This document shows positions 18,778 to 28,300 of a stretch of 50,577 nt of DNA, in pieces. Source of the DNA: an uncultured Phycisphaerales bacterium (GTDB lineage: Bacteria; Planctomycetota; Phycisphaerae; Tepidisphaerales; Tepidisphaeraceae); assembly GCA_903871935.1 (NCBI GenBank), contig CAIQIQ010000092.1:1-50577 (forward strand), read 5' to 3'. How positions within the stretch are numbered: position 1 is the stretch's first letter; each line of letters starts with the position of its first letter. The translations under genes were made by a program, and so were the position numbers. The notes below the pieces were generated by a model. The model was not told the DNA's origin. It made no database searches and saw only the letters and a program-made list of their open reading frames with translations.

Positions 18778-19677
18778 ATGGCACAACAAAGCCGCGACAA
18801 CATACGCGAACCCGTGGTGGCGGGGAGGTTCTATCCGGCATCGGCAGGGCAGTGCGCAGCAGAAGTTCGCTCTATGCTGGACCAGGTGCAGGCAAGCGAT
18901 ATGCCTGAGGGTAACTGGATTGGTGCGGTTATTCCGCATGCCGGCTGGATTTGCAGTGGGCAGATAGCCGCCGGGGCGATTGCCACCCTGCGCAAGTCGC
19001 GGCCGCAGGCGGATCTGGTTGTCGTGTTTGGTGCGGTTCATACCGTTGCTGGTCTCCAGTATGGTGCCGTGGACGATCACCAGGCATGGCGCGTTCCCAC
19101 GGGCATTAGCCCGGTGGAACAGCGTATCCAGAAGCAGGTCGCTGATTCCGGGCATCTCTTGCGGCTGGATGGTCGACCACATCTTCGCGAACACTCCATA
19201 GAGGTGCAGTTGCCATTGATCCAGGGGGCTTGGGGCCTGGTGCCGATTCTTCCCGTGGCGGTGGCGCCGATCCCGGCGGCCGGTGAGATCGGGCGCGAAG
19301 TGGTACGCCTGCTCCAAGGCATCGCTCACAGTCCAGTCTTTCTTGCATCGACCGATCTGACGCACTACGGCGCCGATTACGGTTTTGAACCGGCCGGTCC
19401 TGGTGGCGACGGTTTTGCATGGGCGATGGATAACGATCGCCGACTTCTGCAGCAGATCAGCGCGATGGATGCCAAGGCGGTCGTGCGTGAAAGCCAGGAG
19501 CATCACAGTGCCTGCGGCGGCGGCGCGGTGGCGGCGATGATTGGCGCGTGCCTGGAACTGGGCGCATCAAAGGTGCAGATCCTTCAGCACACCAACAGTT
19601 TTGAGGTGCTGAGCCGCAAACTTGGACGCCAAAACGCAGACTTAGCGGTTGGGTACGCTTCAGTGGTGATGCGATGA
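18778..19677 (+). CDS. MEMO-family protein (AmmeMemoRadiSam system protein B)
   Basis: This 299-residue protein is of the MEMO1/AMMECR-associated family, related to class III extradiol dioxygenases. Family hallmarks visible are PVVAGRFYPASAG at the N-terminus, IPHAGWICSGQIAAGA, LVVVFGAVH, HSIEVQLPLIQ, STDLTHYG, and the C-terminal EHHSACGGGAVAAMIGA. The histidines in these segments form the metal site in related proteins. Here the usual GPSH motif reads GAVH. The start is ATG 18778, just before the conserved N-terminus; the frame stays open for 37 more codons, but those do not look like protein. In many genomes MEMO is accompanied by AMMECR1 and a radical SAM protein; neither is nearby. Its biochemical role is not settled. 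Confidence 0.88.
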   Translation: MAQQSRDNIREPVVAGRFYPASAGQCAAEVRSMLDQVQASDMPEGNWIGAVIPHAGWICSGQIAAGAIATLRKSRPQADLVVVFGAVHTVAGLQYGAVDDHQAWRVPTGISPVEQRIQKQVADSGHLLRLDGRPHLREHSIEVQLPLIQGAWGLVPILPVAVAPIPAAGEIGREVVRLLQGIAHSPVFLASTDLTHYGADYGFEPAGPGGDGFAWAMDNDRRLLQQISAMDAKAVVRESQEHHSACGGGAVAAMIGACLELGASKVQILQHTNSFEVLSRKLGRQNADLAVGYASVVMR

Positions 19678-20100
19678 GGCTTACTGATGCGGATGCGCAA
19701 TATCAATAAGTTGTCTTTAGGCGAAATACGGTGCTCCACTCAAATCCAGAGGTCGTTTCTATCCACCGCTCGTCCACCGCGTATGCACAGCTTAACTATC
19801 GTAAACGCAGTGACTTAAGTGCAATCGATGGAAAGCTTCTGTAAAATGCTTTTTTCCTGCATGCGCATCCGCTAGAGTCAAAGTGGTGGCTTAGCCTCCG
19901 GAATCGTGGCCGCGAACAGCTGAGAGTTCAAGTAGCTTTCGGACGTGGCCATGCGAGATGTGAAGTTTGAACGATCTCGCATGTACGAACGCCGGAGACA
20001 AGCCAGATTTAGAGAAACCGAATACCGACGGATCGATTCTTGTTCGCATGGACGTGAACTGGCACTTGGCCCAATGAGGACCAGGAAAGCAGGAGACGTC
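19678..20100. other. 423-bp spacer with a perfect inverted repeat
   Basis: No gene is supported. A perfect 10-base inverted repeat, CATGCGAGAT (19950-19959) and ATCTCGCATG (19974-19983), encloses 14 bases. It could be an RNA hairpin in the leader of the 20101 gene or a binding site. The frame of that gene stays open back to 19945, but the stretch lacks a ribosome binding site and looks non-coding. Confidence 0.55.
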
Positions 20101-20367
20101 ATGAACGAGAACGAGTTCCAGACGAAGCTGACCGAGCTTATGGGCGAGATCAGCGCGTTGCCGGCCGGTGAGCGGGAGAAGTTCGCGAAGCTGGCCGATC
20201 AGACGCGCAAGCAGCACGAGCAGATCACGCAGACCGTCAGCAGTCTGCAGGAGAGTCTGGACTATTTGCGCCTGAGCATCAAGTATCTGGTCTTCGATCT
20301 CGAAGCCACGAAGCGTGAGAACGGATACCTGCGCAAGATGCTGGAGCAGGCCAGTAATAACGATTAG
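20101..20367 (+). CDS. small coiled-coil protein of planctomycete type
   Basis: This 88-residue helical protein has heptad-like spacing throughout (QTRKQHEQITQTVSSLQESL, then YLRLSIKYLVFDLEATKREN). The start is ATG 20101 with CAGGAG eight bases upstream, even though the frame is open further back. I associate this short protein, with its conserved LPAGEREKF and LDYLRLSIKYLVFDLEATKREN blocks, with Planctomycetota; the function is unknown to me. The leader carries an inverted repeat and a good intrinsic terminator follows, so it looks like an independent transcription unit. Its size and charge would suit a small regulator or scaffold, but nothing in the sequence shows that. Confidence 0.82.
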   Translation: MNENEFQTKLTELMGEISALPAGEREKFAKLADQTRKQHEQITQTVSSLQESLDYLRLSIKYLVFDLEATKRENGYLRKMLEQASNND

Positions 20368-20427
20368 CAAGCGATCGACCCGCGCGACGACGGTGGCACT
20401 TGTGCCGCTGTTGCGTCGGGCCACACA

Positions 20428-20467
20428 AGAAGCCCCGGACCGCTCTCGGCCCTGGGCTTCTTTATTT
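20428..20467 (+). terminator. intrinsic terminator of the coiled-coil gene
   Basis: AGAAGCCC (20428-20435) pairs with GGGCTTCT (20454-20461), and the stem is followed by TTATTT. It lies 60 bases after the stop of the coiled-coil gene and just touches the stop of the convergent protease gene, so it may serve both. Confidence 0.85.
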
Positions 20468-21433
20468 GGGGGTAATCCACCTTTGCCGTCTGAGAAGGAA
20501 AAGAGCCGAGCCGGCGAGGACCGCCGCAGTTGCGGGTTCAGGAACAGCGGATGGCACGATGGTGCCAATCCAGTCAAGGTTGCCGGATATGCTCGTCAGG
20601 TACGAAGCGGAGGGGCGGTCCGGGGCGGGGCCGAATGTGCCTGGCCCGGTCTCTACATAAAGTCCACTCTGGTCAAACAGGGCAGCTTGAAATGAGGAGG
20701 TATCGGTCAGGGCGTATTTGTACGGGCCATCAACGCTGTAGTTAAGGCCGGCGAGTTTCCAGGTTCCGCCATCGTTGATAAAGACGCCACCACCAGAGTC
20801 GCCAAATGCGAGCTGCCCCTCATTCTGGCCGATGACCGGGTCGAACAATGTCACGAGGAAACGGCCCAGCGACGGGTCAGTGATTGCGTCGACAACGGTA
20901 TTAGTTCCCCAGTTCCTCAGGCCGTCATAGGAACTGGTTGTCCACCCCCAGCCCTTGAGGTTTGCGCCAACAGTGATGTTGGAGCTTGCAGGCACACCGC
21001 GTCCGAAAATCACCGCGTTCTGGCCGACCTCTGCTGATCCGGTGTAAAGGGGGGCGTAGGTTGGGAAGGTGCCTTGAATATGCCAGATGCGCAAGTCGGC
21101 GTTTGGCGCGGTGTCATAGGAGATTGTCTTGTAGGGCAATCCGCCGAAAATGAAGTCATTGCCCAGCACAGCGTCGGGTCGGTCGGGAGCGGCTGGGTTG
21201 TCAGGGTTGATGTGGGCGGCGGTGATGAAGCAATCGGGGGAGATAGGTGTGCCCAGGAAAGCGCCCCAGTTTCCCTGGTATTGCCAGCCGCTGTCGGTCA
21301 GCAGGCCGGAGGGGGCGCTGAGGTTACGAGACGGAAAGCCGCCGGCATCGATGACGATTACCGCAAATGAGATTGCCGGCACGGCAAGGATGGACATGAT
21401 TGCGGCAAGACAACGAACCCTGGTCGCGTGCAT
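20462..21433 (-). CDS. trypsin-like serine protease with PEP-CTERM sorting signal
   Basis: This 323-residue secreted protein has an N-terminal signal peptide, with a hydrophobic core in CLAAIMSILAVPAISFA. The chymotrypsin-fold triad is visible: H74 in FITAAHI, D113 in APNADLRIWH, and S213 in GDSGGGVF. The C-terminus carries VPEPATAAVL, a hydrophobic helix and a basic RRQRW tail, which is the PEP-CTERM signal read by an exosortase. The mature enzyme would thus be exported and probably anchored or released at the outer surface after processing. The substrate is unknown. No exosortase is in the window. A leading autotransporter-like or lectin domain is absent, so the protease domain fills the whole mature chain. 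Confidence 0.85.
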   Translation of the reverse strand: MHATRVRCLAAIMSILAVPAISFAVIVIDAGGFPSRNLSAPSGLLTDSGWQYQGNWGAFLGTPISPDCFITAAHINPDNPAAPDRPDAVLGNDFIFGGLPYKTISYDTAPNADLRIWHIQGTFPTYAPLYTGSAEVGQNAVIFGRGVPASSNITVGANLKGWGWTTSSYDGLRNWGTNTVVDAITDPSLGRFLVTLFDPVIGQNEGQLAFGDSGGGVFINDGGTWKLAGLNYSVDGPYKYALTDTSSFQAALFDQSGLYVETGPGTFGPAPDRPSASYLTSISGNLDWIGTIVPSAVPEPATAAVLAGSALFLLRRQRWITPK

Positions 21434-21707
21434 TTTGCCTCCTCAGCTAGCTCAACCATGGCCATTCTAGCTGTGGACCCAGCAGCGGGCCATATATAAT
21501 CACGATGCAATTGGGGGGAAGGACAGGGCGAGATCGTTGCTGGCAATACATATCACAGAGGCGGGTGCGTTGGGATGGCTTTGGCCGTTACATATCCCTT
21601 CTGTCTTGGGAACTCCGATTGGGCGATCCCTACAATCATCAGATCGCTTTACTCCTATGCCATGTGTCTGGCAGGAGTTGCGGCGATGAGTCTGGAGGGT
21701 AGCTGGC

Positions 21708-24700
21708 GTGACGATTGCGCAGATGAGCAAGCAGAGCGATAAGGCTGGGTTGTCGCTGGGGTTCGGCTTTGAGTTTGCGGACATGTACTGCCGCGAGGGG
21801 CTGGTGCGCCTGGACCAGGCCTTCATGGGCCAGCTTCAGCAGCGCTCGCCTGATTTGTGGGGGAGGCTTGTGACTGCTCGGCGCGAGCCTGCTGCGGTGA
21901 CGGCGAGCGGCCTGTCAGATCTCATTGTTGAGTCAGCACCGTTCGTTGAGGACTTCATTGCCGAGCTCTTCGGGATCGAGGCAGGACTGGGCGAGTTGCG
22001 GGCGCAGCATGGTGTCCTGGCGCCGTTATATGCGGTGAAGCGGAAGTTCGTGCAGCAGAAGGTGAATCGCTCTACGGCCGACCAGGCGAAGGCGATCAGC
22101 GGGTTGGCGATCGCGGCGGAATTAGAAGGGCTGATGCAGGCGCCGCTAACCGAGCAAACCTATGCGGAATATGTGATGCGGTGGAATGGCGATCCCGCAG
22201 CGCATACGCGGGAACTGCAGCTTGCGGGGGAGTATGCAGCCTGGGCGGCGCTGTCGCCGGAAGGGCAGGCGCGGCATCACGATGGAATCCTGTTCAAGCT
22301 GCCGAAGAAGCTTGATGTGCAGCATCTGGTGCCGGTGGAGCAGGTGACGATCCATGGAATTTCGCAGTTTGCCTATGGAGAGAAGCATCTGCGGCATCGG
22401 GAGGGGTTCCATCTGACCGATGCGGGCACCGAGCTGGCCGGGGCGCTGGATCAGGCGAGCTACTGCATCAAGTGCCACCATCAGGGAAAGGATAGCTGCT
22501 CGAAGGGATTGCGTGAGAAGACGGGGGAGCCGAAGAGCAGCGCCTTTGGTGTGCCGCTGGCGGGGTGCCCGCTGGAGGAGAAGATCTCGGAGATGAACGA
22601 GGTGAAGGGGCAGGGCAGCCCAATCGGGGCGCTGGCAATCGTCACGATTGACAATCCGATGTGCGCGGCGACGGGGCACCGGATCTGCAACGACTGCATG
22701 AAGAGTTGCATCTACCAGAAGCAGGAGCCGGTGGATATCCCGCAGGTGGAGACGCGCAGTCTGAAAGATGTGCTGGAACTGCCGTGGGGATTTGAGATCT
22801 ACAGTCTGCTGACGCGGTGGAACCCCTTGAACATCGAGCGGCCGGTGCCGCGCGCGGCGACAGGGCGGAAGGTGCTGGTGGTGGGGCTGGGGCCGGCGGG
22901 ATTCACACTGGCGCATCATCTGATGAACGATGGGCACACTGTGGTGGCGGTGGATGGGTTGAAGATCGAGCCGCTGCCGGTGGAGCTTTCGGGGGTTGAC
23001 CTGGGCGGGGTGCGCCATGCGATCCGGCCGATCCGCGACATCACGGAAATCTATGAGCGGCTGGATGAGAGGGTGATGGCCGGGTTTGGCGGGGTGGCGG
23101 AGTATGGCATTACAGTGCGGTGGAACAAGAACTTCCTGAAGGTGATCCGCCTGCTGATCGAACGGCGGAGTGAGTTTGCGATGTATGGTGGGGTTAGGTT
23201 CGGCGGGGCGCTGACGATCGATTCTGCATTCGACATGGGATTTGACCATGTGGCGATGTGCGCGGGGGCTGGACGGCCGACGGTGATCCCAATGAAGAAC
23301 GGCCTGGCCCGGGGAGTGCGGCAGGCGTCGGATTTCTTGATGGCGCTGCAGCTCACGGGGGCGGCGAAGGCGCAGTCCCTGGCGAACCTGCAGGTGCGGA
23401 TGCCGATCGTGGTGATCGGCGGCGGGTTGACGGCGATCGATACGGCTACCGAATCGCTGGCGTACTACCCGGTGCTGGTGGAGAAGTTCCTGCGGCGGCA
23501 TGAGGAGCTAACCGAGGAGATTGGCGAGGGCGGAGTCGAGGCGATGTGGGTTGAGGAGGAGCGGGCGGTAGCGCAGGAGTTCATTGCCCATGCCCGCGCG
23601 ATTCGTGAGGAGCGGGCGGCGGCCGCCAAAGAGGAGCGAGCGCCCCGTCTGATCGACCTGTTGAACTCTTGGGGCGGAGTGACGATCGCATACCGGCGAC
23701 GGCTGGTCGATGCGCCGAGCTACACGCTGAACCATGAGGAGGTGGCGAAGGCGATGGAGGAGGGGATTCGCTTCGCTGAGTGCCTGGCGCCCGAGGCGGT
23801 GGAGGTGGATGCTTTCGGGGCGGCGATGGCGCTGAGGCTCGAACGGCAGCAGGCGGGTGCGGGTGGAGCACTGGTGAAGACGGGGGAGCGGATTACATTG
23901 CCGGCGCGGACCATCCTGGTGGCGGCCGGGACGCAGCCCAATACGATGCTGGCACGGGAGGATGAGCACAACGTGCGACTGGACGGGCGCTATTTCCAGG
24001 CTATTGACGAGCAGGGGAATCCGGTCACGCCTGAACGGACGAGTAAGCCGGCATCGCCGCAGGTGTTGATGTCGCTGCGGCCGGACGGCAGGGCGGTGAG
24101 CTTTTTTGGCGACCTCCATCCCTCCTTTAGCGGCAATGTCGTGAAGGCGATGGCTGGGGCGAAGCAGGGGTATCCGATCGTATCGCGTGTCTTGTCGCGC
24201 GTGGCGGGTTTGGGTGTTTCACCGGCCGAACTGATCTGCAGGCTGAACGATGAGCTGCGTGCGGTGGTCCATGATGTGATCCGGCTGACGCCGAATATCG
24301 TCGAGGTGATCGTTCGGGCTCCGCTAGCAGCGCGGGCGTTCAAGCCGGGGCAGTTCTACCGCTTGCAGAACTACGAGACATCGGCCTCCCGGATGACGAC
24401 GAAGGCGGGGCAGACGATCCTGGCGATGGAAGGGCTGGCGTTGACGGGGGCGGCGGTCGATATGGAACGGGGGCTGCTGACGACAATCGTGCTGGAGATG
24501 GGCGGGTCATCTGACCTGTGCGCCCTGCTGCGGCCGGGCGAAGCGGTGGTATTGATGGGGCCAACCGGTACGCCGACGGAGACGCCGGCGAAGGAGACTG
24601 TCATCCTCGCTGGCGGCGGGTTGGGTAATGCGGTGCTCTTCTCGATCGGCCAGAAGCTGCGCGCACAAGGGTCACGGGTGATCTACTTCGCCGGGTATAA

Positions 24701-25289
24701 GAAGATCGTTGATCGCTACAAGGTCGAGGAGATTGAGAAGGCGGCGGATGTGGTCACGTGGTGCTGCGATGAAGCGCCGGGGTTTACACCCTCGCGGGTG
24801 CAGGACCGGGCGTTTGTCGGCAATATCGTTCAGGCGATGCTGGCCTATGCACGGGGGGATCTGGATGAGGTGCCGATATCGCTGGCGGATGCCGATCGTT
24901 TCATCGTGATTGGGTCGGACCGGATGATGCACGGTGTGCAGGAGGCGAGGCATACGATTCTGCATCCGTACCTAAAGCCGGGGCACCGCGCGATCGGCAG
25001 CATCAACTCGCCGATGCAGTGCATGATGAAAGAGATCTGCGCCCAGTGCCTGCAGATGCACCACGATCCGGTGACGGGGAAGGAGATGGTGGTCTTCTCC
25101 TGTGCGAACCAGGACCAACCGCTGGACCATGTGCGGTTTGATAACCTGCGCTCCCGGCTATCGCAGAACAGCGTTCAGGAGAAACTGACGCGGTTGTGGA
25201 TTGACCACTGCCTGCGGCTGCTGAAGGCACGCCCGCCGCGGGGGCAGCAGGTGAAGCAGCTTCATCCGATCCCGCCATGCCTGCGGTGA
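21708..25289 (+). CDS. GltD-like / PyrK-like flavin oxidoreductase fusion, 1193 residues
   Basis: This is one chain with two redox modules. An N-terminal region of about 230 residues is unassigned. Cysteine motifs follow (CIKCHHQGKDSC near 260 and GHRICNDCMKSC near 330), resembling the GltD/NfnB 4Fe-4S domain. A two-dinucleotide-fold flavoprotein comes next, with VLVVGLGPAGFTLAHHL near 389 and VVIGGGLTAIDTATES near 567. From about residue 850 comes a ferredoxin-reductase module with FKPGQFYRLQNY and the NAD-site ILAGGGLGNAVLF. It ends in CMMKEICAQC followed by a distal C, like the PyrK 2Fe-2S site. The layout equals NfnB joined to NfnA in reverse order of the usual separate genes. Start GTG 21708 has GGAGGG upstream. 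Electron partners are unknown. Confidence 0.8.
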   Translation: MTIAQMSKQSDKAGLSLGFGFEFADMYCREGLVRLDQAFMGQLQQRSPDLWGRLVTARREPAAVTASGLSDLIVESAPFVEDFIAELFGIEAGLGELRAQHGVLAPLYAVKRKFVQQKVNRSTADQAKAISGLAIAAELEGLMQAPLTEQTYAEYVMRWNGDPAAHTRELQLAGEYAAWAALSPEGQARHHDGILFKLPKKLDVQHLVPVEQVTIHGISQFAYGEKHLRHREGFHLTDAGTELAGALDQASYCIKCHHQGKDSCSKGLREKTGEPKSSAFGVPLAGCPLEEKISEMNEVKGQGSPIGALAIVTIDNPMCAATGHRICNDCMKSCIYQKQEPVDIPQVETRSLKDVLELPWGFEIYSLLTRWNPLNIERPVPRAATGRKVLVVGLGPAGFTLAHHLMNDGHTVVAVDGLKIEPLPVELSGVDLGGVRHAIRPIRDITEIYERLDERVMAGFGGVAEYGITVRWNKNFLKVIRLLIERRSEFAMYGGVRFGGALTIDSAFDMGFDHVAMCAGAGRPTVIPMKNGLARGVRQASDFLMALQLTGAAKAQSLANLQVRMPIVVIGGGLTAIDTATESLAYYPVLVEKFLRRHEELTEEIGEGGVEAMWVEEERAVAQEFIAHARAIREERAAAAKEERAPRLIDLLNSWGGVTIAYRRRLVDAPSYTLNHEEVAKAMEEGIRFAECLAPEAVEVDAFGAAMALRLERQQAGAGGALVKTGERITLPARTILVAAGTQPNTMLAREDEHNVRLDGRYFQAIDEQGNPVTPERTSKPASPQVLMSLRPDGRAVSFFGDLHPSFSGNVVKAMAGAKQGYPIVSRVLSRVAGLGVSPAELICRLNDELRAVVHDVIRLTPNIVEVIVRAPLAARAFKPGQFYRLQNYETSASRMTTKAGQTILAMEGLALTGAAVDMERGLLTTIVLEMGGSSDLCALLRPGEAVVLMGPTGTPTETPAKETVILAGGGLGNAVLFSIGQKLRAQGSRVIYFAGYKKIVDRYKVEEIEKAADVVTWCCDEAPGFTPSRVQDRAFVGNIVQAMLAYARGDLDEVPISLADADRFIVIGSDRMMHGVQEARHTILHPYLKPGHRAIGSINSPMQCMMKEICAQCLQMHHDPVTGKEMVVFSCANQDQPLDHVRFDNLRSRLSQNSVQEKLTRLWIDHCLRLLKARPPRGQQVKQLHPIPPCLR

Positions 25290-25360
25290 GATGGGTGTGA
25301 GATGCTAGCCGAGCCGAGCCGACTTGTCGGGGCGTTTGGGAAATCGTAGGATCGTGGCAG

Positions 25361-28300
25361 ATGAGTACAGGAACGCCTCCCAGACTGGTGAGGGAGCTTA
25401 TCGCTGCGCGCTCCCTGCAGAGCCTGGCCGATATTGTGGCCGCGGTGCGCGCGTGTTGCGCCTACGGGCTGTGGGGAAGTTCGCTGGCCGCAGTGACGGC
25501 GACAATTGGCAAGCGGCTGAATCGGCCGGTGCTGGTAATCTGCGGACACGTCGATGAGGCGGACGATATTGCTGATGACATGGAGTTGTTCCATGGAAGA
25601 CGGCCGGATGTTCTGGCGCATCTGGAAATGGGGAGCAGCCTCGGGCGCTTCAGCGAGGAACAGGTTGCCAACCGGATGAACCTGCTGGCGAGTATGGCGG
25701 GGGCGACCAGACCGGGAGATCCGCCGCGGCTCGTGGTGGCGCCGATCCATGCATTGATGCAGGCGGTGCCTTCGCTGAAGCAGCTTGCCCAGATGCGGCT
25801 GACGCTCAAGGCGGGAATGGCGCTGGAGCCGGAGAAACTGATTGTCTGGTTGTCTGAACATGGATTCAACCGGTTGGATCAGGTGGAGGTGCCTGGGGAT
25901 TTCGCGGTGCGCGGCGGCATCATCGATGTTTATCTGCCGGGCGAATTCGATATCGCAACGGATCAGGTGGGACTGACGGTGCGATTGGACTTCTTCGGCG
26001 ATGAGATCGAGTCGATTCGCCGGTTTAGCCTTGATACGCTGGGATCGCAGGATGCGGTGGCGGAGATCACGATCTGTGATATCAAAGGGGCATTGCCGGA
26101 TCATGCGGACTCAACCTGTTTTATCAACTATCTGCGCGAGGATGCGGTATTGGTGTTCTGGGCGCCGCTGGAGATTTCCGAGCAGTCGCGCAGCTACCTG
26201 GAGCGATTGCCGGACCCCGCGGGAATCTATCCCCTGTCGGCGATCCTGAAGATGGCGTCGCGCTTCACGTGCGTGGAACTGAGCGAGTTTGACCAGGGCG
26301 GGGCGATGGCCTCGATCATCGGTGAAGCCCAGAAACATGTTGCGCTGCCCGTGCGCTCGCTGCAGAAGTTTGAGACCGATGCGAAGCAAGCGATCGGGGA
26401 ACTGGCGGAGTTGGCCAGGACGCATCGGGTGTGCGTATTCTGTGAGAACACTGGCGAATCGCAGCGATTCGCCGAACTGCTGGAACAGCACCAGCAGGGA
26501 CTGAGCAAGGACCTTGATATCACCGCGGGATATCTGCACCGCGGATTTGTTTGGGAGGAAGAGGGCGAAGCGCCGCTGGCGCTGGTGGGGCATCACGAGT
26601 TGTTCAACCGCTATCAGGTACGGCGGCGAATGAAGCGGGTGATTGAGAGCCGCCCCGTCGATTCGTTCACAGACCTGAAGCCGGGCGACTATGTTGTCCA
26701 TGTGGCCCATGGCATCGCGCGGTTCATGGGGATTCAGTCGTTGGCCCGTGAAGGCAGGAATGAGGAGTTCCTGCTGCTGCGGTTTGCCGAGAATGCATCC
26801 TTGCATGTGCCGGTATCGCGCGTCGGCCTGGTGCAGAAGTACATCGGCGGCTTCTCGGGGCATCCGCAGCTTTCGCGGCTGGGGTCTGGGGTGTGGGAGA
26901 AGCAGAAGGAGAAGGTCACCGAAGCGGTGATGGACATGGCGGCCGAGATGCTGGACGTGCAGGCGGCCCGTGAGGCGCAGCAGGGCGTTGCCTATCCACC
27001 TGATACCGCGTGGCAGAAAGAGTTTGAGGATGAGTTCCCGTATACGCCCACGCAGGACCAGGTAACAGCGGCAATTGAGATCAAGTCGGATATGCAGAAG
27101 ACGCGGCCGATGGATCGCCTGCTGTGCGGCGACGTCGGCTATGGCAAGACCGAGATGGCCATGCGAGCGGCGTTCAAAGCGGTCGAGTATGGGAAGCAGG
27201 TGGCGGTGCTGGTGCCCACGACGGTGCTGGCGGAGCAGCACTACCGCTCATTCCGTGATCGCGTGGTGAATTATCCGTTCACCGTGGAGAGCATCAGCCG
27301 GTTTAAGACGACGAAGCAGCAAAAGGAGATCACGCAGAAGTTGGCGGAGGGAAAGATCGACATCATCATCGGCACGCACCGGCTGCTATCGAAAGATATC
27401 AAGTTCGTCGATCTCGGTCTGGTTGTCATTGACGAGGAGCAGCGCTTCGGGGTGACGCATAAGGAGCGCCTCAAGACACTGCGCCAGACGGTGGATGTGC
27501 TGACGATGTCGGCAACACCGATTCCGCGCACGCTGCACATGAGTCTGCTGGGGATCCGCGACATCAGTTCGCTGACGACAGCGCCGCAGGATCGCCGCAG
27601 CATCGTTACCGAGATCATGTCGTACGACACCGAACGCATCCGCATCGCGATCCAGCGCGAGCTGCAGCGTGAGGGGCAGGTCTACTTTGTGCACAACCGC
27701 GTGTACAACATCATGACGGTCGCCGAGGAGATCCAGGCTCTGGTGCCCGATGCGCGGATCATCATCGGGCACGGGCAGATGCCCGAAGGTGAGCTTGAGC
27801 AGGTGATGCTCAAGTTCGTGCGCCATGAGGCGGACATTCTGATCTGTACGACGATCATCGAGTCGGGGCTGGATATCCCCAACGTCAACACCATCTTCAT
27901 CAACAAGGCGGATCGGTTTGGGCTTTCGGAACTGCATCAGTTGCGCGGCCGGGTGGGGCGGTACAAGCACCGCGCATACTGCTATCTGCTGTTGCCGCCG
28001 GACCGGCCGGTGACGCCGGTGGCGGCGAAACGGCTTAAGGCGATCGAGGAGTATTCGCACCTGGGGGCTGGTTTCAAGATCGCGATGCGCGACCTGGAGA
28101 TTCGCGGCACGGGAAACATTCTTGGGCCGGAACAGTCCGGGCATATCGCGACGGTGGGCTATGAGATGTATTGCCAGTTGCTGGAAGAGGCAACGCGGCA
28201 ACTCAAGAACGAGCCCAGGCCCCAGCGGCCCGAAGCGCACGTGGAGATCGGGCTGTCGGCCTCGATACCACGGACGTATATCGACAATGACAGTCAGCGC

